64,000 bases of DNA from Clytia hemisphaerica. Lineage: Eukaryota; Cnidaria; Hydrozoa; Leptothecata; Clytiidae. Below, one piece after another: positions 46,359-58,744 of this stretch. The notes beneath the pieces are model-generated. The model was not told the DNA's origin. It worked only from the letters and a program-made list of their open reading frames with translations, and made no database searches. The position numbers and the translations under genes are program-made. Within the stretch, counting starts at the first letter, position 1. Each line of letters begins with the position of its first letter. The stretch covers positions 62,001-126,000 of the forward strand of contig CACVBU010000857.1 in NCBI GenBank assembly GCA_902728285.1, given 5' to 3'.

Positions 46359-47430
46359 CGTGTTCAAGACAGCTTCTAATGCATGCAGGAATCCTGCAAC
46401 TCGCAAGTTCTATTTTGTGTCAGCAATGTGAAATGAAACCTTTTATTTTTTAAATCAAAAATATTGCGTGATTCATTTTAAGATTGTTTTATACTGTCTA
46501 TAATGATGGTCGAAATATATTGACATTTTACGTATTTCAACGTTTTTCAGTATTTAAAGTTCGGGCAAGAGGGGCGGGAATTGCTATTTTAGCACTTCAA
46601 CTTTGTTTATCGAATATTTTGATTTTGGAGGGGTTCCGCAACCTTCCCAAGGTAAGTGAAAAGCGACACTTCAAAAGCTTGGCGTCGTATTTTTTCGTTG
46701 ACGTATTACATGTAGCGCTTTCTTTTCAATGTAAATAAACCTTCAAAATTGTAAAAAAAAGAATAAAATTTACTTAACTTGAAGTAAATTTGGGTATTCT
46801 TGACAATAAAGTTCTTCTTGAGACTTCAAATCTTAAGTTCAATTGGAACTCTCCGCCATCTTGCTTACCGCCAAATTTAAGAAGACTGCTTTGTGGTTTT
46901 TGTGCGTTTAATAAAGTCAAAAAAGGAGCTGGAACCAAGTAAGGGCGGATGCGAATGCTTTTCTCTGAACGGCTGGGAGTGTAGGGATATCCACAGAGTA
47001 TAAAATGGTATCAGAACACAGTTTACGTAGAATGGGTTATCCGAAAAGAATATACCGTAACCGGAAATATAAATCTTAATAATATGTTTACGGGAAAATT
47101 TATACTCCATTGAAAAATAACGCGAGCAAGCACAATTTTTTTGGGTATTTTCTCTCTTTTTGGCCGAAAACTGCCATATCCAAGGTGTAAAAGAGCAAAG
47201 GAGCGCCGAAATTAGTAATTAGAGGTGTCCTTTTACATCCTTTGTATTGGTGCCCCTTTGTAAAACCTCCGCTGGGGGGGGGCAACTGCCCCCCTGCCAC
47301 CACGCTACTGGCTAGAAGACACTCCTTCTCAATGACTTTGTTGGCTAAAACATTGACCTCAGTGGAATATGATACTATCCAATTCCCCCTGGAAATGATA
47401 AAATAAGGAAATCCTTACTGCAAAATATAC
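46359..47430. other. Intergenic, weak dispersed repeats
   Basis: About 46,550-46,640 resembles 39,280-39,350 (GTTCGGGC, TTGGAGGGGTT words). 47,100-47,320 holds a G-run repeat. No gene supported. Confidence 0.4.
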
Positions 47431-47849
47431 AGGGTGTCCCTAATAAAAGTATCGAGTTTGAACATGCGATTGAGTAAAAAGTTTTAAGTGTGTATTCACA
47501 AAATTGTATTTTAAGCTCTCCCTCTTTTTTCTTTGTCATTACGTAACAATAAAAACATACTCTGCCTGTTTACAAATGCAACGAAATTACGATCATGAGA
47601 AAAACGCAACAATTAGCTAATTTTTACTACCCCGAGAGAATTTGAATTTTTATTAATTTTGATTTTTAAAGACGTACATTTATGCAACAGGGGAATAGTA
47701 AAAAGGGCTATTGATTAATTTATACGTTGTAACTACCTTTTGTAATGAGCCTATGTGATGGAGAACGTTCTTATATTTTAGCGATAACACACACAAACTT
47801 TTTTACTTAATCGCATGTTCAAACTCGATACTTTTATTAGGGACACCCT
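47431..47849. repeat. TIR element ending AGGGTGTCCCTAATAAAAG
   Basis: AGGGTGTCCCTAATAAAAGT and TCGAGTTTGAACATGCGATT at the left are mirrored exactly at 47,805-47,849. Arms are about 60 bp. The interior is AT-rich and non-coding. Confidence 0.85.
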
Positions 47850-48928
47850 ACAGTGCTATTTTTTCCACCCCCGATGAATTTTCTGACTGGCTGAAAAAAG
47901 TTCTACCACGTCTTAGAGAAGGGAGTGCAGATAGGGTTAAAGAATTATAACAATTATTGTTCGTGCATAGGACATGATTCAATGGGGATGAGCTGGAGTT
48001 TTTATAAAATACTTCACTAATTGGTCATTTAAAGTGATAGAGATGACGCGTTCTTTAGAAAAAATAATGAGATTCTTTTATTACATCTTAACGACCAACC
48101 AAATCAAATGAGAGCTTGTAAAGACTCCAGCTTGTCCCATTCAATGATGACGATGTTATGATAATTGAGCAAATTATAACACTTAGCTTTGATATTGAAT
48201 CAGACTGATAATATGATAATTTGGTGTTTAAAATTTGAGTAAACTGTCAATTTTGATTTGAGACAAATTCATTAAAATTCATAAAAAAGAAAGATCTTAT
48301 AAAGGATATTAAAAACTCAAGTTGCAGCTCGAAAGACATCTGGCTACGAAAACCCGTTTTCAGAGTTCGTGACCTTTCTAGCTTTTCTTGTGATGGTGGC
48401 TTTAGTAACGAGCTAGGTGACGAACCATTTTGATTGGTTTATAAATCTCCAAACAGCAATAGTTTTACGCGTATGGCTATTGGGAATTCTCATTATAAAC
48501 CTTTCAGAGATGAAAGGCAGTGTATTTTTTGTGAATTCAATATTGCTCAAATAGCTAAAAAATGCCGACCCTGGGCTTACAAGGGGGTAGGTAGACAATA
48601 GCAGAAAAAAAAACAATTAACGGCATGGATATCCAGGCATGTGTTATAGGCTCTTATATAAGAAAACATTTTCAATTTTTTAAATTCTTCTTTATTTGTT
48701 TATAGTTATAAAGCTTATTCAAGCTATAAAAAATCAGTCAAATTTTGAAATTGGAACTAATAGTATCCAAATTGTTAGTACCAAAGTCATGCGACGGTGT
48801 CAAAAGAAAATTTTTTGGAAATACCACATTGTTTTATAGAAACTGTACTAAAAGCCACCAGAGTTCTCTTTTGGATATAGAGCTTTATAAAAAGTATACC
48901 TGAAGTTACCAAAGAAAAACAAACCCGA

Positions 48929-49204
48929 GTGAGTAACGAAATTCGAAATTCAATGAAAAATTCTAAAACACGAAAAGTTTCAAAGGAGCCCAACTTTACA
49001 TCTATCCGCAGATTTCGTTTTTCGTCATTCCGAGGACTCACCAAGTGTGGCTCGCTTACCCGGGAACATAGACTGCTGCTGTCAACAGAGTGCTTAAAAC
49101 ACAAAGTGTCGATCTCAGCGAATCCGGCCAACGAACAAAGACTTCTGTTGTCACAAGAGTGCTCTAAATACAATTTGTTAAGCTCTGTATTTAATCACTT
49201 GTGA
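48929..49204 (+). other. Open frame with internal repeat, uncertain coding
   Basis: A 91-codon frame has two related segments, REHRLLLSTECLKHKVS and NEQRLLLSQECSKYNLLS, 25-30 residues apart. Base composition is less AT-rich than its surroundings. No domain recognised. The opposite strand is also open, so the repeat may be a DNA repeat rather than protein. It lies 130 bp upstream of the candidate exon at 49,338. Confidence 0.2.
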
Positions 49205-49337
49205 TGAACAAAGGCTTGCTCCTTCAGATAGAAGAAACCAAATCGAAAAATAACAAAGATTCAAAAATCGAAAACGCAGGAAAAGTTTAGGCGGACTCAA
49301 ACGGCGGATATCGTGTTTATTAAACCTTCTCTGTTAG

Positions 49338-49559
49338 TTGGATATTGGAAACATCATGATTCGTTTAATACTACTTTTTATTTTATGCTTTATTGGAATG
49401 CAATATTATTACCAACAAACAGAACAAATTTATGCAGATATGCTGAACAGAGAGAAGATAGCTAGCCAAGTTTCGGTCCGATTCGGAACATATTTTCCCG
49501 AAAATCACACATTGGTAAAACGGGATGATAATGGTTGGATCGAATATGTGAAGTCTGAG
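49338..49559 (+). CDS. Candidate first exon: signal-anchored hypothetical protein
   Basis: From either Met (49,338 or 49,356) the frame encodes a strong hydrophobic segment, MIRLILLFILCFIGM, then a hydrophilic region QQTEQIYADMLNREK ... DDNGWIEYVKSE. It reaches GAG|GTAATA at 49,559, a good splice donor. The frame stays open to 49,826, where a second hydrophobic stretch appears, so an unspliced 162-codon protein is possible. A leading hydrophobic helix suggests secretion or type II membrane topology. No domain is recognised and I could not identify a following exon. Confidence 0.35.
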
Positions 49560-50527
49560 GTAATAAATTACTTTGCCAACAAAACATTAGCTGCTTCCGA
49601 AACTGCCTTTGGTATTGAGAATAAACAAAAAAAAACTGAAAATGAAGTTATTGCCACCGCAGGAAGCCTAAAGCTTCCGAGGATGGCATTCATAGCTTCA
49701 CGCATAAGGAAGTTGGGCAAACATCTCATAATTTTGCGCGCGTTTTTCAGTATTTTAGTTCCGGTTAAATGGTGTACCGGTAACATTCTTAGCTTGACTG
49801 TATTTCTATTGTTTTATCATCATTAAAAACACTTTTCCGGATTTGTTTTGATCTGATACCATTTTCAAAGTCTATGTCTTTTTTTACCTCAGGGAGTCGA
49901 ATTAAGGGAATTCCTTTTGTTGGGAATTCTATTAAAACACAAGTTATTAACCCTCTGAGCAACGCAAATTAGAAATTTGTATCCTTAAAACTTTCGTGTG
50001 ACTATTCTAAAAGCAGTTAGTACAGTAGCGTTTGGGAAGAGAAACAAGCCATATTTCTATATTTGTAATAAAAGAAGATGACAAAAAAAAAACAGATAAA
50101 AATTTTTATCTCTATAGAAATATCTATGAGATGACACAATGCTAATATTTGTAGACAAATTTTGCTTCAGAGAGAGCAATCCTACAAAAGTAACGCTCAG
50201 TAACATTCTTTCCAAATTTCAAAATATTGTCGTTCTTCGAGTGGCACTTTAATGAATTATGCTAGTAAGGTAATAGCAGCAATTATGCTACCGAATAACT
50301 CGGATCAGACTCGTGAGAATTACCCATTCCTCCTGGGGAGGGGGAGTAGACGAGCTATCGTCCCATAATATATTATTATGATATAACATAGTTTGTATAT
50401 TATAAAACGTAATATGTTTCGCGGCGGATAGAGTCTGTGTTTACAACAGCTACCCCCGAAAAAATTCCCGTCTTCACGTTTGTTCCTCTTAGATGAAACT
50501 CGTCTTAGACTATAGCATAGTCTAGAG

Positions 50528-50760
50528 GGGGAGTACCTAAGCAAAATGGGTGCTGGGTATGTGCGACCCAAAAGGGTCCCTTTTTCACACCTCAAAAGTC
50601 TCTCAAAGGGGTAAGGGTCCCTGCATGGGTCCAAAATTAATGAAAATCGAAATTTCTTCTCTAAAGGCTCTCTAAATTTTCTCTCTGAGGGCCCATTTTC
50701 GATTTTTGGCTCGGACATACCCGTCACCTCGCAAACCTAGTACCCCCAGGGCCCATTCCC
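50528..50760. repeat. Dispersed repeat of the GGGTATGTGCGA family
   Basis: GGGTGCTGGGTATGTGCGAC at 50,549, CTCTCAAAGGGGTAAGGGTC, and GCTCGGACATACCCGTCACC at 50,710 match the element at 7,676-8,094 in the same order. Both ends carry short CTAG-GGGG / CCCC complementary tracts. Confidence 0.75.
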
Positions 50761-51047
50761 TACTGGAAAGCTTTACAATAAAATCGTCCACAGTGGGATA
50801 AAATACCTAGCCATCCCCAAGTCATCTCCGACCCATCCCCATTGGGAATTTTCTCCCAAAAATGCTCCCTTATTTGAATTTAAAAATTTGACCACACATG
50901 GTCAAAAAATGAGCAAACAACCTAGTTCCTCAATGCAGCTTAAAGTTAAACTAGTCATAGCTGTCACTCAATGCCCCCACAAAAAGATCATTCGTGCACT
51001 TATACAGCTTTTAATGCTTTAAAGATTAAAGCATTAAAAATAATCAG

Positions 51048-51049
<2 letters not shown>

Positions 51050-51080
<31 letters not shown>
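51050..51080. repeat. (GATT)n microsatellite
   Basis: Seven to eight perfect TGAT units. Confidence 0.95.
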
Positions 51081-51081
<1 letters not shown>

Positions 51082-51254
51082 GGCATTTGCTTGAAAATGA
51101 CTGTCTGTGTACCTAGTCTAACCACCGTTAAAAGCCTTCGGGAAGGTCCATCCTAACTTGGAAAGCCAGAATTTGAGCTATTTCACCAAACCACTGGAGC
51201 GTAAGTTATTTAGGCTATCACAACTGCATGAAAGTTGAACGTGCGCATGGAAAG

Positions 51255-51340
51255 TTAGTTTTCAGGTTTTTAAAATAGATTTACCACACTGAACAAACAG
51301 TGAAAACACTCTAAGTGAGGTAAATCTATTTTTAAGACTA
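51255..51340. repeat. Small inverted repeat
   Basis: TTTTTAAAATAGATTTACC is mirrored by GGTAAATCTATTTTTAAG across a 40-bp loop. Confidence 0.6.
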
Positions 51341-52657
51341 AAAGAAATAATTTGTTTACATTGATTGACATTCATTCAACCACTTTTGGATTCAACTTTA
51401 CATATGCGTACATTCAACTTTTTTGTACTTTGCCGGTATCTTGTTTTACCAAGTCAAGAAGGACTTTCTCGAGTTACGACCATATGATGGTCTTAAAGCT
51501 CAAGAAGCTCTATAAACAATAAAGGTAGTTATTAAAAAAATTACAGACAAACATATAAATTAGTCTACAGTTTGAACAAAAATATCAAATGTACATTTGA
51601 AAACTTGAGAAAACTTCTTTAAAGATTCCTGAAAAATAATTGAAATCATTGCTGAAATGAACTTCTGACTAAATTACAGTAGTTAGTATTCAGTTTCAAA
51701 GACAAGAAACAAAATTTGACATACAAAACACTTTTTCCAGTCAACGAATCAGCTCATCATCATAACCAGTTTGTTTGTTTTGATTTGCACAAGTAATATT
51801 GTAATTCGTGTTATATCATACACTGTTATAATTTGCATTTAAAACACTCGCTTCAGCTTTTCAAAGCTAAATCAAAACTAATAAATTGTAAATATGTAAT
51901 AATGGTAATAGCATATAACGAAATATGAAAATATTACAAAAACCGAACATTTACGGAAGAGACTAACTACGGGGATGCTTGTGCGACAAAACAAAAAAAC
52001 GCAACAAAATTTCGAGATTCCAGTCCAATATCTATGCGTGAAGCTATGAGTGCCTCCTCGTCACTACGCTCCTGCGGAGGCAAAAATCAAAGGAAAAAAC
52101 AGTTCCAGGCCAGGTTATTTACAGTCTGGGGCACTGAGACAGGAGTGTGCTCAGTTTTTAAGAATTCAATTAATGCCACGTTTTTGGAACCCTTAATGGA
52201 ATTTTTCCCCAAAATCTTTGCTGATTTTTACTCATTTTTAGTCCAAATCGTGACCTTTTAGGGACGAGGGGAATTTTGAACCCTTTCAGAGTGTGGATTG
52301 GTATTTTGTAACCCTTAGAGTGACTTTCGAGGGTGTGAAAATTTTGTCACATTAGTCTTGAAAATAGTAACTTTAGCTTTTACATTTGAATATTAGTTTT
52401 TGTAAGTAAACTGTTAAGTATGTAATTTTAAGTTATACATGTTTTTGCAAAGACACTATTTCAAATTTGACTTTACTTTTCTTTTTTCTTGTTTGATCAT
52501 CGAAGAATGTTATATATATTTTTTTAACATTAGCCCGGAAACCTGGCGACAAAAATCCGTTTGCTTAATCCGATATTTTTTTAATTTTACCATTGAGTTT
52601 GAAGCCCCGAAAGAGCTAGAGGTGAATTTTCAACCCTTTCAAGAAAAAGTGAAGCCT

Positions 52658-53416
52658 TAACCCTATTATTATCAGGCTTTTTCGGGTTTTGTATTCTCAA
52701 GGGGGGGGGGGTGTTTTCCACCAGCCTTGCATAACTTTTGATCTAGAAAAGATATCGAATTGAAACTTGGAAGAAATGTTCTCTACCATAAAAGAAGTTC
52801 ATAGAAAATAAATTTGGGTTGATAACGTCATCATAAAGGTGATGGCGTCATCACAAAGTTTCACAATTATCGCTGACCAATGAAAAAGTACTATTCAATA
52901 AAATAGCAATTAAAGTTGAACTAATGAAGATTTTTCAATTCTGTTTTGATTTTCTAAAAGCAAAAAAGAATATCTTTAACATATTTGCCGGTTTTAAGCA
53001 TAAATTGACGTTTAAAATCCATGCATAAAATGAGAAAATTTTTTCAAAAAACAATGACGTCGTTTTTGATGACATCAGTTTTTGAAAATTTTTAAAATAT
53101 TTTTAAAAATTTATTATTGATACCTAAAACCTGTCAAAATTTGAAGTCAGTTGGATGCCTAGATTAAAAGTTATGTTAAATTTAAGATTTTGGGATTTTA
53201 CAAGGTTTTAGCTGGATTTTATGATATGCCTGCACAAAAAAAGTCATAAAACCTACTGATCTGGTCGGTGTATAATTGTAAAATTTGATATACATGCTGC
53301 TAATAAGATTATATTAAAAGTATCAGAAATTTTCAGAGTGTTAAAAAAATTTTCAGTGAACTATTAGCAAAAGAGTGCCAGCCTGGTGAAAACACCCCCT
53401 TATAAAAATAGGGTTA
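52658..53416. repeat. Foldback element, about 760 bp
   Basis: TAACCCTATT and GGGGGGTGTTTTCCACCAGC at the left are mirrored by GGTGAAAACACCCCCTTA and AATAGGGTTA at the right. The interior holds GACGTCA/TGACGTC-like words as in 3.0-4.0 kb. Confidence 0.7.
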
Positions 53417-53459
53417 AGTTTGCCCTGCATTTAGAAAATATCGGTGGAAAATCGGGAAA

Positions 53460-53540
53460 ATTCACGTATTCACGCAGAAAATAGCCCAAATTCACGCATT
53501 CACGCAACCGAAAATGCCCATTCATGCATTCACGCTAACC
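53460..53540. repeat. ATTCACGCA short tandem array
   Basis: ATTCACG occurs about seven times in 80 bp with spacers GCAGAAAATAGCCCAA and CAACCGAAAATGCCC. Confidence 0.8.
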
Positions 53541-53918
53541 GCTAGGGTGGGGCCCATAAAAAATGTCATGTTTTTAGTAGAAGTAAAAACTGGTGCCAAA
53601 TCCCGTACCCAGAGCCACATTTTTATTTCACTGGTGACGAAGTGGAATACTATCAGAATCATAAAAAAGTGAACTAACAAACTGGGCATGAGTTAGGAAA
53701 AATACTATCGTGTTTCAGGATGAAAGGTCCTGTAGGAGCTGTCCCCCTTGGGTTTTAACCCCCCCCCTGTAAGTCAAAAATTTCATAGATTTTCTGAAAT
53801 AATTTTCCAATATGGAAGTTTTCCGGTTTACACCAAAATTTTTATTTCCCCTTGATTTACCAAAGTAATATCCCAATCCTTTAAGCTTATGTACCAAAAA
53901 TAAGTCCCGCTCAGATGC

Positions 53919-54036
53919 TCAGTTCAGTGAAATGGACATAGACATAGCTCAATCCAGTGAAATGGAAATAGACATACCTCAATCCAGTGAAATGGAAATG
54001 GAAATAGCTCAATCCAGTGAAATGGAAATAGACATA
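53919..54036. repeat. 30-bp tandem minisatellite, about four units
   Basis: Unit CCAGTGAAATGGAAATAGAC + ATACCTCAAT, repeated with small changes. The minus-strand frame through it repeats PFHWIE by consequence and is not considered a gene. Confidence 0.9.
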
Positions 54037-54492
54037 AATGGTCATGAATACCAGAGATTTGGGAAAAGAGGATAAGAATCGCCGCTGCCGCTCGCTGTTT
54101 TCTCATTGTTGATCATTGAATTCGGCGTCGTCTGAAGTCGCTAGGCTAGGGAACAATTTGGCCAAGAAGGTACTGCGAAAAAAATGGCGTTATGTGCAGT
54201 ATTATAACAGTTCAAGAAAAACTGTCTGAATTTACTCCTTTGGAGGAGTTTCCTACTTATATAAACAACTGAAAAGCAAATAACGATCTTTTGGGGTTTC
54301 CACTGACAAAAAAATCTGCTGTTGCATGCTTTATTTTTTGAGAAAAATGGCGAGCAGGCAGCTAAAATGGATGTAAATGGGACCTTTTTATTTTTAGCTA
54401 GTTTGCCTTACTGGAAGTCTTTCAGAGTCAAAATATAGTGGTTGGGTGGCAAAAGGTTGTAGGTGACTAGCCTAGATTTTGGTTTTTATTGG

Positions 54493-54903
54493 NNNNNNNN
54501 NNNNNNNNNNNNNNNNNNNNNNNNNNNNNNNNNNNNNNNNNNNNNNNNNNNNNNNNNNNNNNNNNNNNNNNNNNNNNNNNNNNNNNNNNNNNNNNNNNNN
54601 NNNNNNNNNNNNNNNNNNNNNNNNNNNNNNNNNNNNNNNNNNNNNNNNNNNNNNNNNNNNNNNNNNNNNNNNNNNNNNNNNNNNNNNNNNNNNNNNNNNN
54701 NNNNNNNNNNNNNNNNNNNNNNNNNNNNNNNNNNNNNNNNNNNNNNNNNNNNNNNNNNNNNNNNNNNNNNNNNNNNNNNNNNNNNNNNNNNNNNNNNNNN
54801 NNNNNNNNNNNNNNNNNNNNNNNNNNNNNNNNNNNNNNNNNNNNNNNNNNNNNNNNNNNNNNNNNNNNNNNNNNNNNNNNNNNNNNNNNNNNNNNNNNNN
54901 NNN
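54493..54903. other. Assembly gap (411 N)
   Basis: Unsequenced run of N. The frames crossing it are meaningless. Confidence 1.
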
Positions 54904-55001
54904 ATCATGCATATTGTAATAATTATGCATGGTTTTATCATTGTTTTTCTGCTGGACTACATAATTATTCAACAAGGTGGCCTCTTTGAAAAAAGGTCTA
55001 T
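54904..55001. repeat. Right arm of the palindromic MITE cut by the gap
   Basis: CTGGACTACATAATTATTCA and CCTCTTTGAAAAAAGGT match the right arm of 5,001-5,175. The left arm is presumably inside the gap. Confidence 0.8.
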
Positions 55002-55004
55002 TTG

Positions 55005-57230
55005 TTCATGATAGCTTGCTGCAAAGATCCTAATTCCCATTTTCATTATTATATACTTTCAGGTTAGTTACCATCATACTGCCCAATAACCTAGATCCAT
55101 GAATTATTTTGTACCTTCACGTGGTTGGTATACAATGAGAATTGGCTTAAAATTTGTCTGAATTTGTCACGTACAAGGCTCAATATCATTGTAAACACCA
55201 ACAAATTCTGCTAATAAGATGGATGAGTGGAAACTATATTTAACTCAATGGAAACAACAATGGAATAATTCTATCAAATTGATTATGTGCATTATGTGTA
55301 CCTAACAATTTGTTTCTATCTTGGATGTTTTTGGATTCAAATTTTTTCCTGTAAACTGAATATCAATTTGTATTATGTAAATCCTCTCTGGAAAGTACAT
55401 CTTGATTTGATTTTGATATGTAATGGCTGTAATTGCCAATGAAAATGAGTTCTTATGTGTATATAATGTATGTATAGTATATATGAAATTTATTTTTTAA
55501 TGGCAACTGAATTTTGATACTAAAACATGCTGCATTATGTACAAATCAGTTTTTTTTCTGATGACATTGCTGATGTCATGGTTTGTTTGCAGTTGGATTG
55601 AGGGCTTTTTATCCCTGTTTTACCAGGATTTCCTGCTTGATTACGCAAATAGTCCCAAACAAGACACCAGAATGCGGGTAGACTACAATTACAAGATATG
55701 AACCAACCATAGAGATATCAAAATGCTTTAAATAGAAATTCCAGTTTGGACACTGAACTATTTTCATGCATCACATTATATAATTATTCATCTTCAGTCT
55801 GGTTATATTTATGCTCTTTTTCTCTAAAATTTCATTTGAAAGGGTAAATTGCTTTATATCTTTGAGTCACACCTCTATTGGAATTAGTGAGCCCCCCTAA
55901 ATCCAAGAGTGTTTCACAATATATATGTTCATTTTCCAAAGTGCTTTTAGTGAGGAAAAATCAAGTCAAAGTTTTTTTATTGTAATTAATTTTCTTGCAA
56001 TTATTTAAGTAACCTTTTGGAAGCAATAAGACGTAATGGAAGTAATGAAATTTAACCAGTTTATTATTATTTTTTGTTATTACAACGCGACCAGATTTTT
56101 GTATAATTTTTGTTTTTAATGTGTGCTACTTTTTTGTATTATATTGCTATTATTTTTCGCTTTGTTGTGTAAACTTCAAAAAGTTCTTACAAAAAAATTC
56201 ATGATATTTTTGATTTTTGTCATTGATATCATGAATTGCCATTGTTTTAGTCCTGTTTTTTTCCTTTCCTTCCCTTCTCCTTCATTGTTTTAATATTCAA
56301 CCTAGCTAGCTCTTTTTATATGATTGTCAAAACACTTTAGCCTGAGAAGTAATGAAAAACTATATTAGTTTTACCAGCTTCGTTTTGTGTTTGAATGCAA
56401 TGAATTTTAAATTATTTTTCACTAGTAATTATTTCTATTTCTACAATATAATCTGTGACATTGGTTCGAGCATTCCTTGAGGAAAGTATTTTGGCTAAAA
56501 CTGAAAGTTTTTGGCTCGACTAACACTGTATACGCCCTGTCCAAAATGAAAAATGCTTATAAAAAAATACCAAAATACCTGATATTAAAAATATTTTTAT
56601 TTCACTTTCGATATCAACCACGGCTGCCATTTTTTGTTTGTACTTCTAGTCTTGTGCGCATAGTATAATCAAGCGCTCCGATTGGTTCAGAACTAAAACA
56701 ATCGATCGGGCGCAGATATTTCAATAGAACAAAAGGTCGCCTAGCCTATATTTCTATAGCTGAATAGCGCAATTCTTATCCTCTTTTCCCAAATCTCTGA
56801 TGAATACCTTGTGTGAAAATTTTCATTTTGTTCCACTCCAAAAAAATCGATATTTATAAAATGCAAAAAAAAAGTTTAAAGGTACAAGCTTTACCATTAT
56901 CGTAAAATTTTAAATTTATTATAATATAAAAAGGAAGTGCATGGCAAGGAAAATAAAATTGCCAAAAATTAACATTTAAAAAAAATTGTAATTTGTAAAA
57001 AATTAATATTTCCTTCTAAAGTAATCATTACCATATAATAATAAAGTGTTTAAATTTTCAAATTTATAAGTCAGGATTATTTTTATATTTTTATGATTTG
57101 CACATTGAGTTACATTTGTATGAGGTAAGTCTTAGGCGGAAATTTTATACACGATTAGCATCCACTATTCAAGACATATTAGAGGGGGTGGGTGCGTGCG
57201 TGTAGCCTTGTGAGGGATAACCTATAGTAG
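55005..57230. other. Intergenic, no recognised gene
   Basis: AT-rich, fewer inverted repeats than neighbouring stretches. About 57,130-57,190 resembles an end of the TIR element at 46,071-46,358. The 63-codon frame at 56,477-56,668 has no motif. Confidence 0.4.
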
Positions 57231-57231
57231 T

Positions 57232-57550
57232 ATCCCAGCTGGCACACAACGTTTTTTCGACATTTATCTAACGTTCACAACGTCCATATAACGTTAGATA
57301 AACGTTGAAACAACGTTGTGTGCCAGCTGGGATAGTAGTATCCCGGATGAAACACAATGTTAATTCAACGTTCATTTAACGTTCATTTAAGGCCATTGAT
57401 GAACGTCGAACAACGTTACGGGCAAAGAGAAATTCTTAGGGGAGTCGGCCTTCTGAAAATGCCACCTCCCAACTGGCACATAACGATGTTTCCACGCTCA
57501 TCTAAGGTTAAATGGACGTTGTGATCAGATAAACGTTTATTAAGCAACGA
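57232..57550. repeat. Three consecutive AACGTT hairpin MITEs
   Basis: Copy a 57,232-57,333 has near-perfect arms (ATCCCAGCTGGCACACAACG ... mirrored). Copy b 57,340-57,424 and copy c 57,468-57,550 are progressively diverged. A 13-bp direct repeat ATAGTAGTATCCC flanks copy a (57,224 and 57,332). Confidence 0.85.
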
Positions 57551-57718
57551 TTTAAATGCAAATTTCGAAGAAAAAAAACAATTACACGTTTTGATTTTTA
57601 TTAAGAAATTATCTACCCCTATGTCAGGTTCGCATTATGCTTAGCATTGTATTGTTCTCAAACAATAGAGCCATTGTTTAGGTACCAAAAACTGAGCCTG
57701 CATATGATGATAAGCGTT

Positions 57719-57869
57719 AAGGCCGGTCTCCACTTGCGTGCGCTTCGATCGCACTTTATTTTCGAGTGCGCGCTACATTTTTATGACGTAATCTTTTTTC
57801 CAAAATCCAAGCAAAAAGGATTGAAGCCAAAAGGTGCGATCGCAGCGCGCGCAAGTGGACTCCGGCCTT
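57719..57869. repeat. 151-bp MITE with AAGGCCGG...CCGGCCTT ends
   Basis: AAGGCCGGTCTCCACTTGCG is mirrored by GCGCAAGTGGACTCCGGCCTT. The inner GATCGCACTTT / GGTGCGATCGC is also mirrored. The ends resemble hAT- or PIF-derived MITEs, but a clear target duplication is not evident. Confidence 0.85.
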
Positions 57870-58319
57870 TATGCTTATAGAAAAAAACAATTAGATCGAA
57901 TTATAGAACAATTGTAGATCCCTACATGTAGATAAAGTGCTTAAAATTCATTGATTTCTGAGACAGAGAGGAAAGGCTAAAAATTGTGTTCTTATCAGTT
58001 CTCACAAATTATTATTACTAAGTATTTGGCGCATGTGAGGTGCATCTAATAAAATTAGCGCAAAAAAAGAAGATAATTAATTAAATATAAAAAAATTGTT
58101 TACAAATATTTGATTGGTAAAGGATAAATCGTAAATCCCGTGATTAAATTTTCCTTAAAATCACAAATAATCTCGTGGATTATGAGAGGACCTTTAATTA
58201 CAGTGCTTAAAATTTTATTTATTTGAAGTAATTTTTGGCGAAAAAACACCAAAATAAATGCGAAAATTATGTAAAACTTGAACAGAAATCCTTATATTTG
58301 CATTTTGCATAATACTTAA

Positions 58320-58417
58320 CCCAGCTGGTACACAACGTTGTTTTAACGTTCATCTAACGTTATATGGACGTTGCAAACGTTAGATAAATGTTGAAACAAC
58401 GTTGCGTGCAAGCTGGG
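58320..58417. repeat. AACGTT hairpin MITE
   Basis: CCCAGCTGGTACACAACGTT is mirrored by AACGTTGCGTGCAAGCTGGG; inner CATCTAACGTTATATGGACG is family-typical. Confidence 0.9.
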
Positions 58418-58744
58418 AATAGATTGTGCTAAAATCTCACGCGTGCTCTACATGATGTAGGCAAAAATGTTATCTCGTGGATTTATCCGATTAAAGTAAT
58501 ATATCAACGAAAATATTAAAGAAGTATAATTTGAGGGTATGTGAAAAAAAAATTGAAGAAATTATGTAAAAATTGTTGAAAATTAAAAAACATTGGTATC
58601 AAAAAAATTGCTTAATAAAAAGAAATATAAAAAAATGCTGCAGCTACAAAAAAATGTAATGAACCTATAAAGTTCAGGTCAATGCTCGTAAAAGTGTGTA
58701 GATGAAATTTGAAAAATTTCAGAAGTGTTAGGGTGAAAAAGGCA

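Noticed and set aside
46484..46738. 84-codon plus frame
   Set aside because: Overlaps a dispersed repeat related to 39.3 kb; no motif or splice support.
53924..54106. 60-codon minus frame with repeated PFHWIE
   Set aside because: Produced by the 30-bp minisatellite, whose unit length is a multiple of three.
54463..55011. Several frames of 146-182 codons across the gap
   Set aside because: They consist of N-derived unknown residues.
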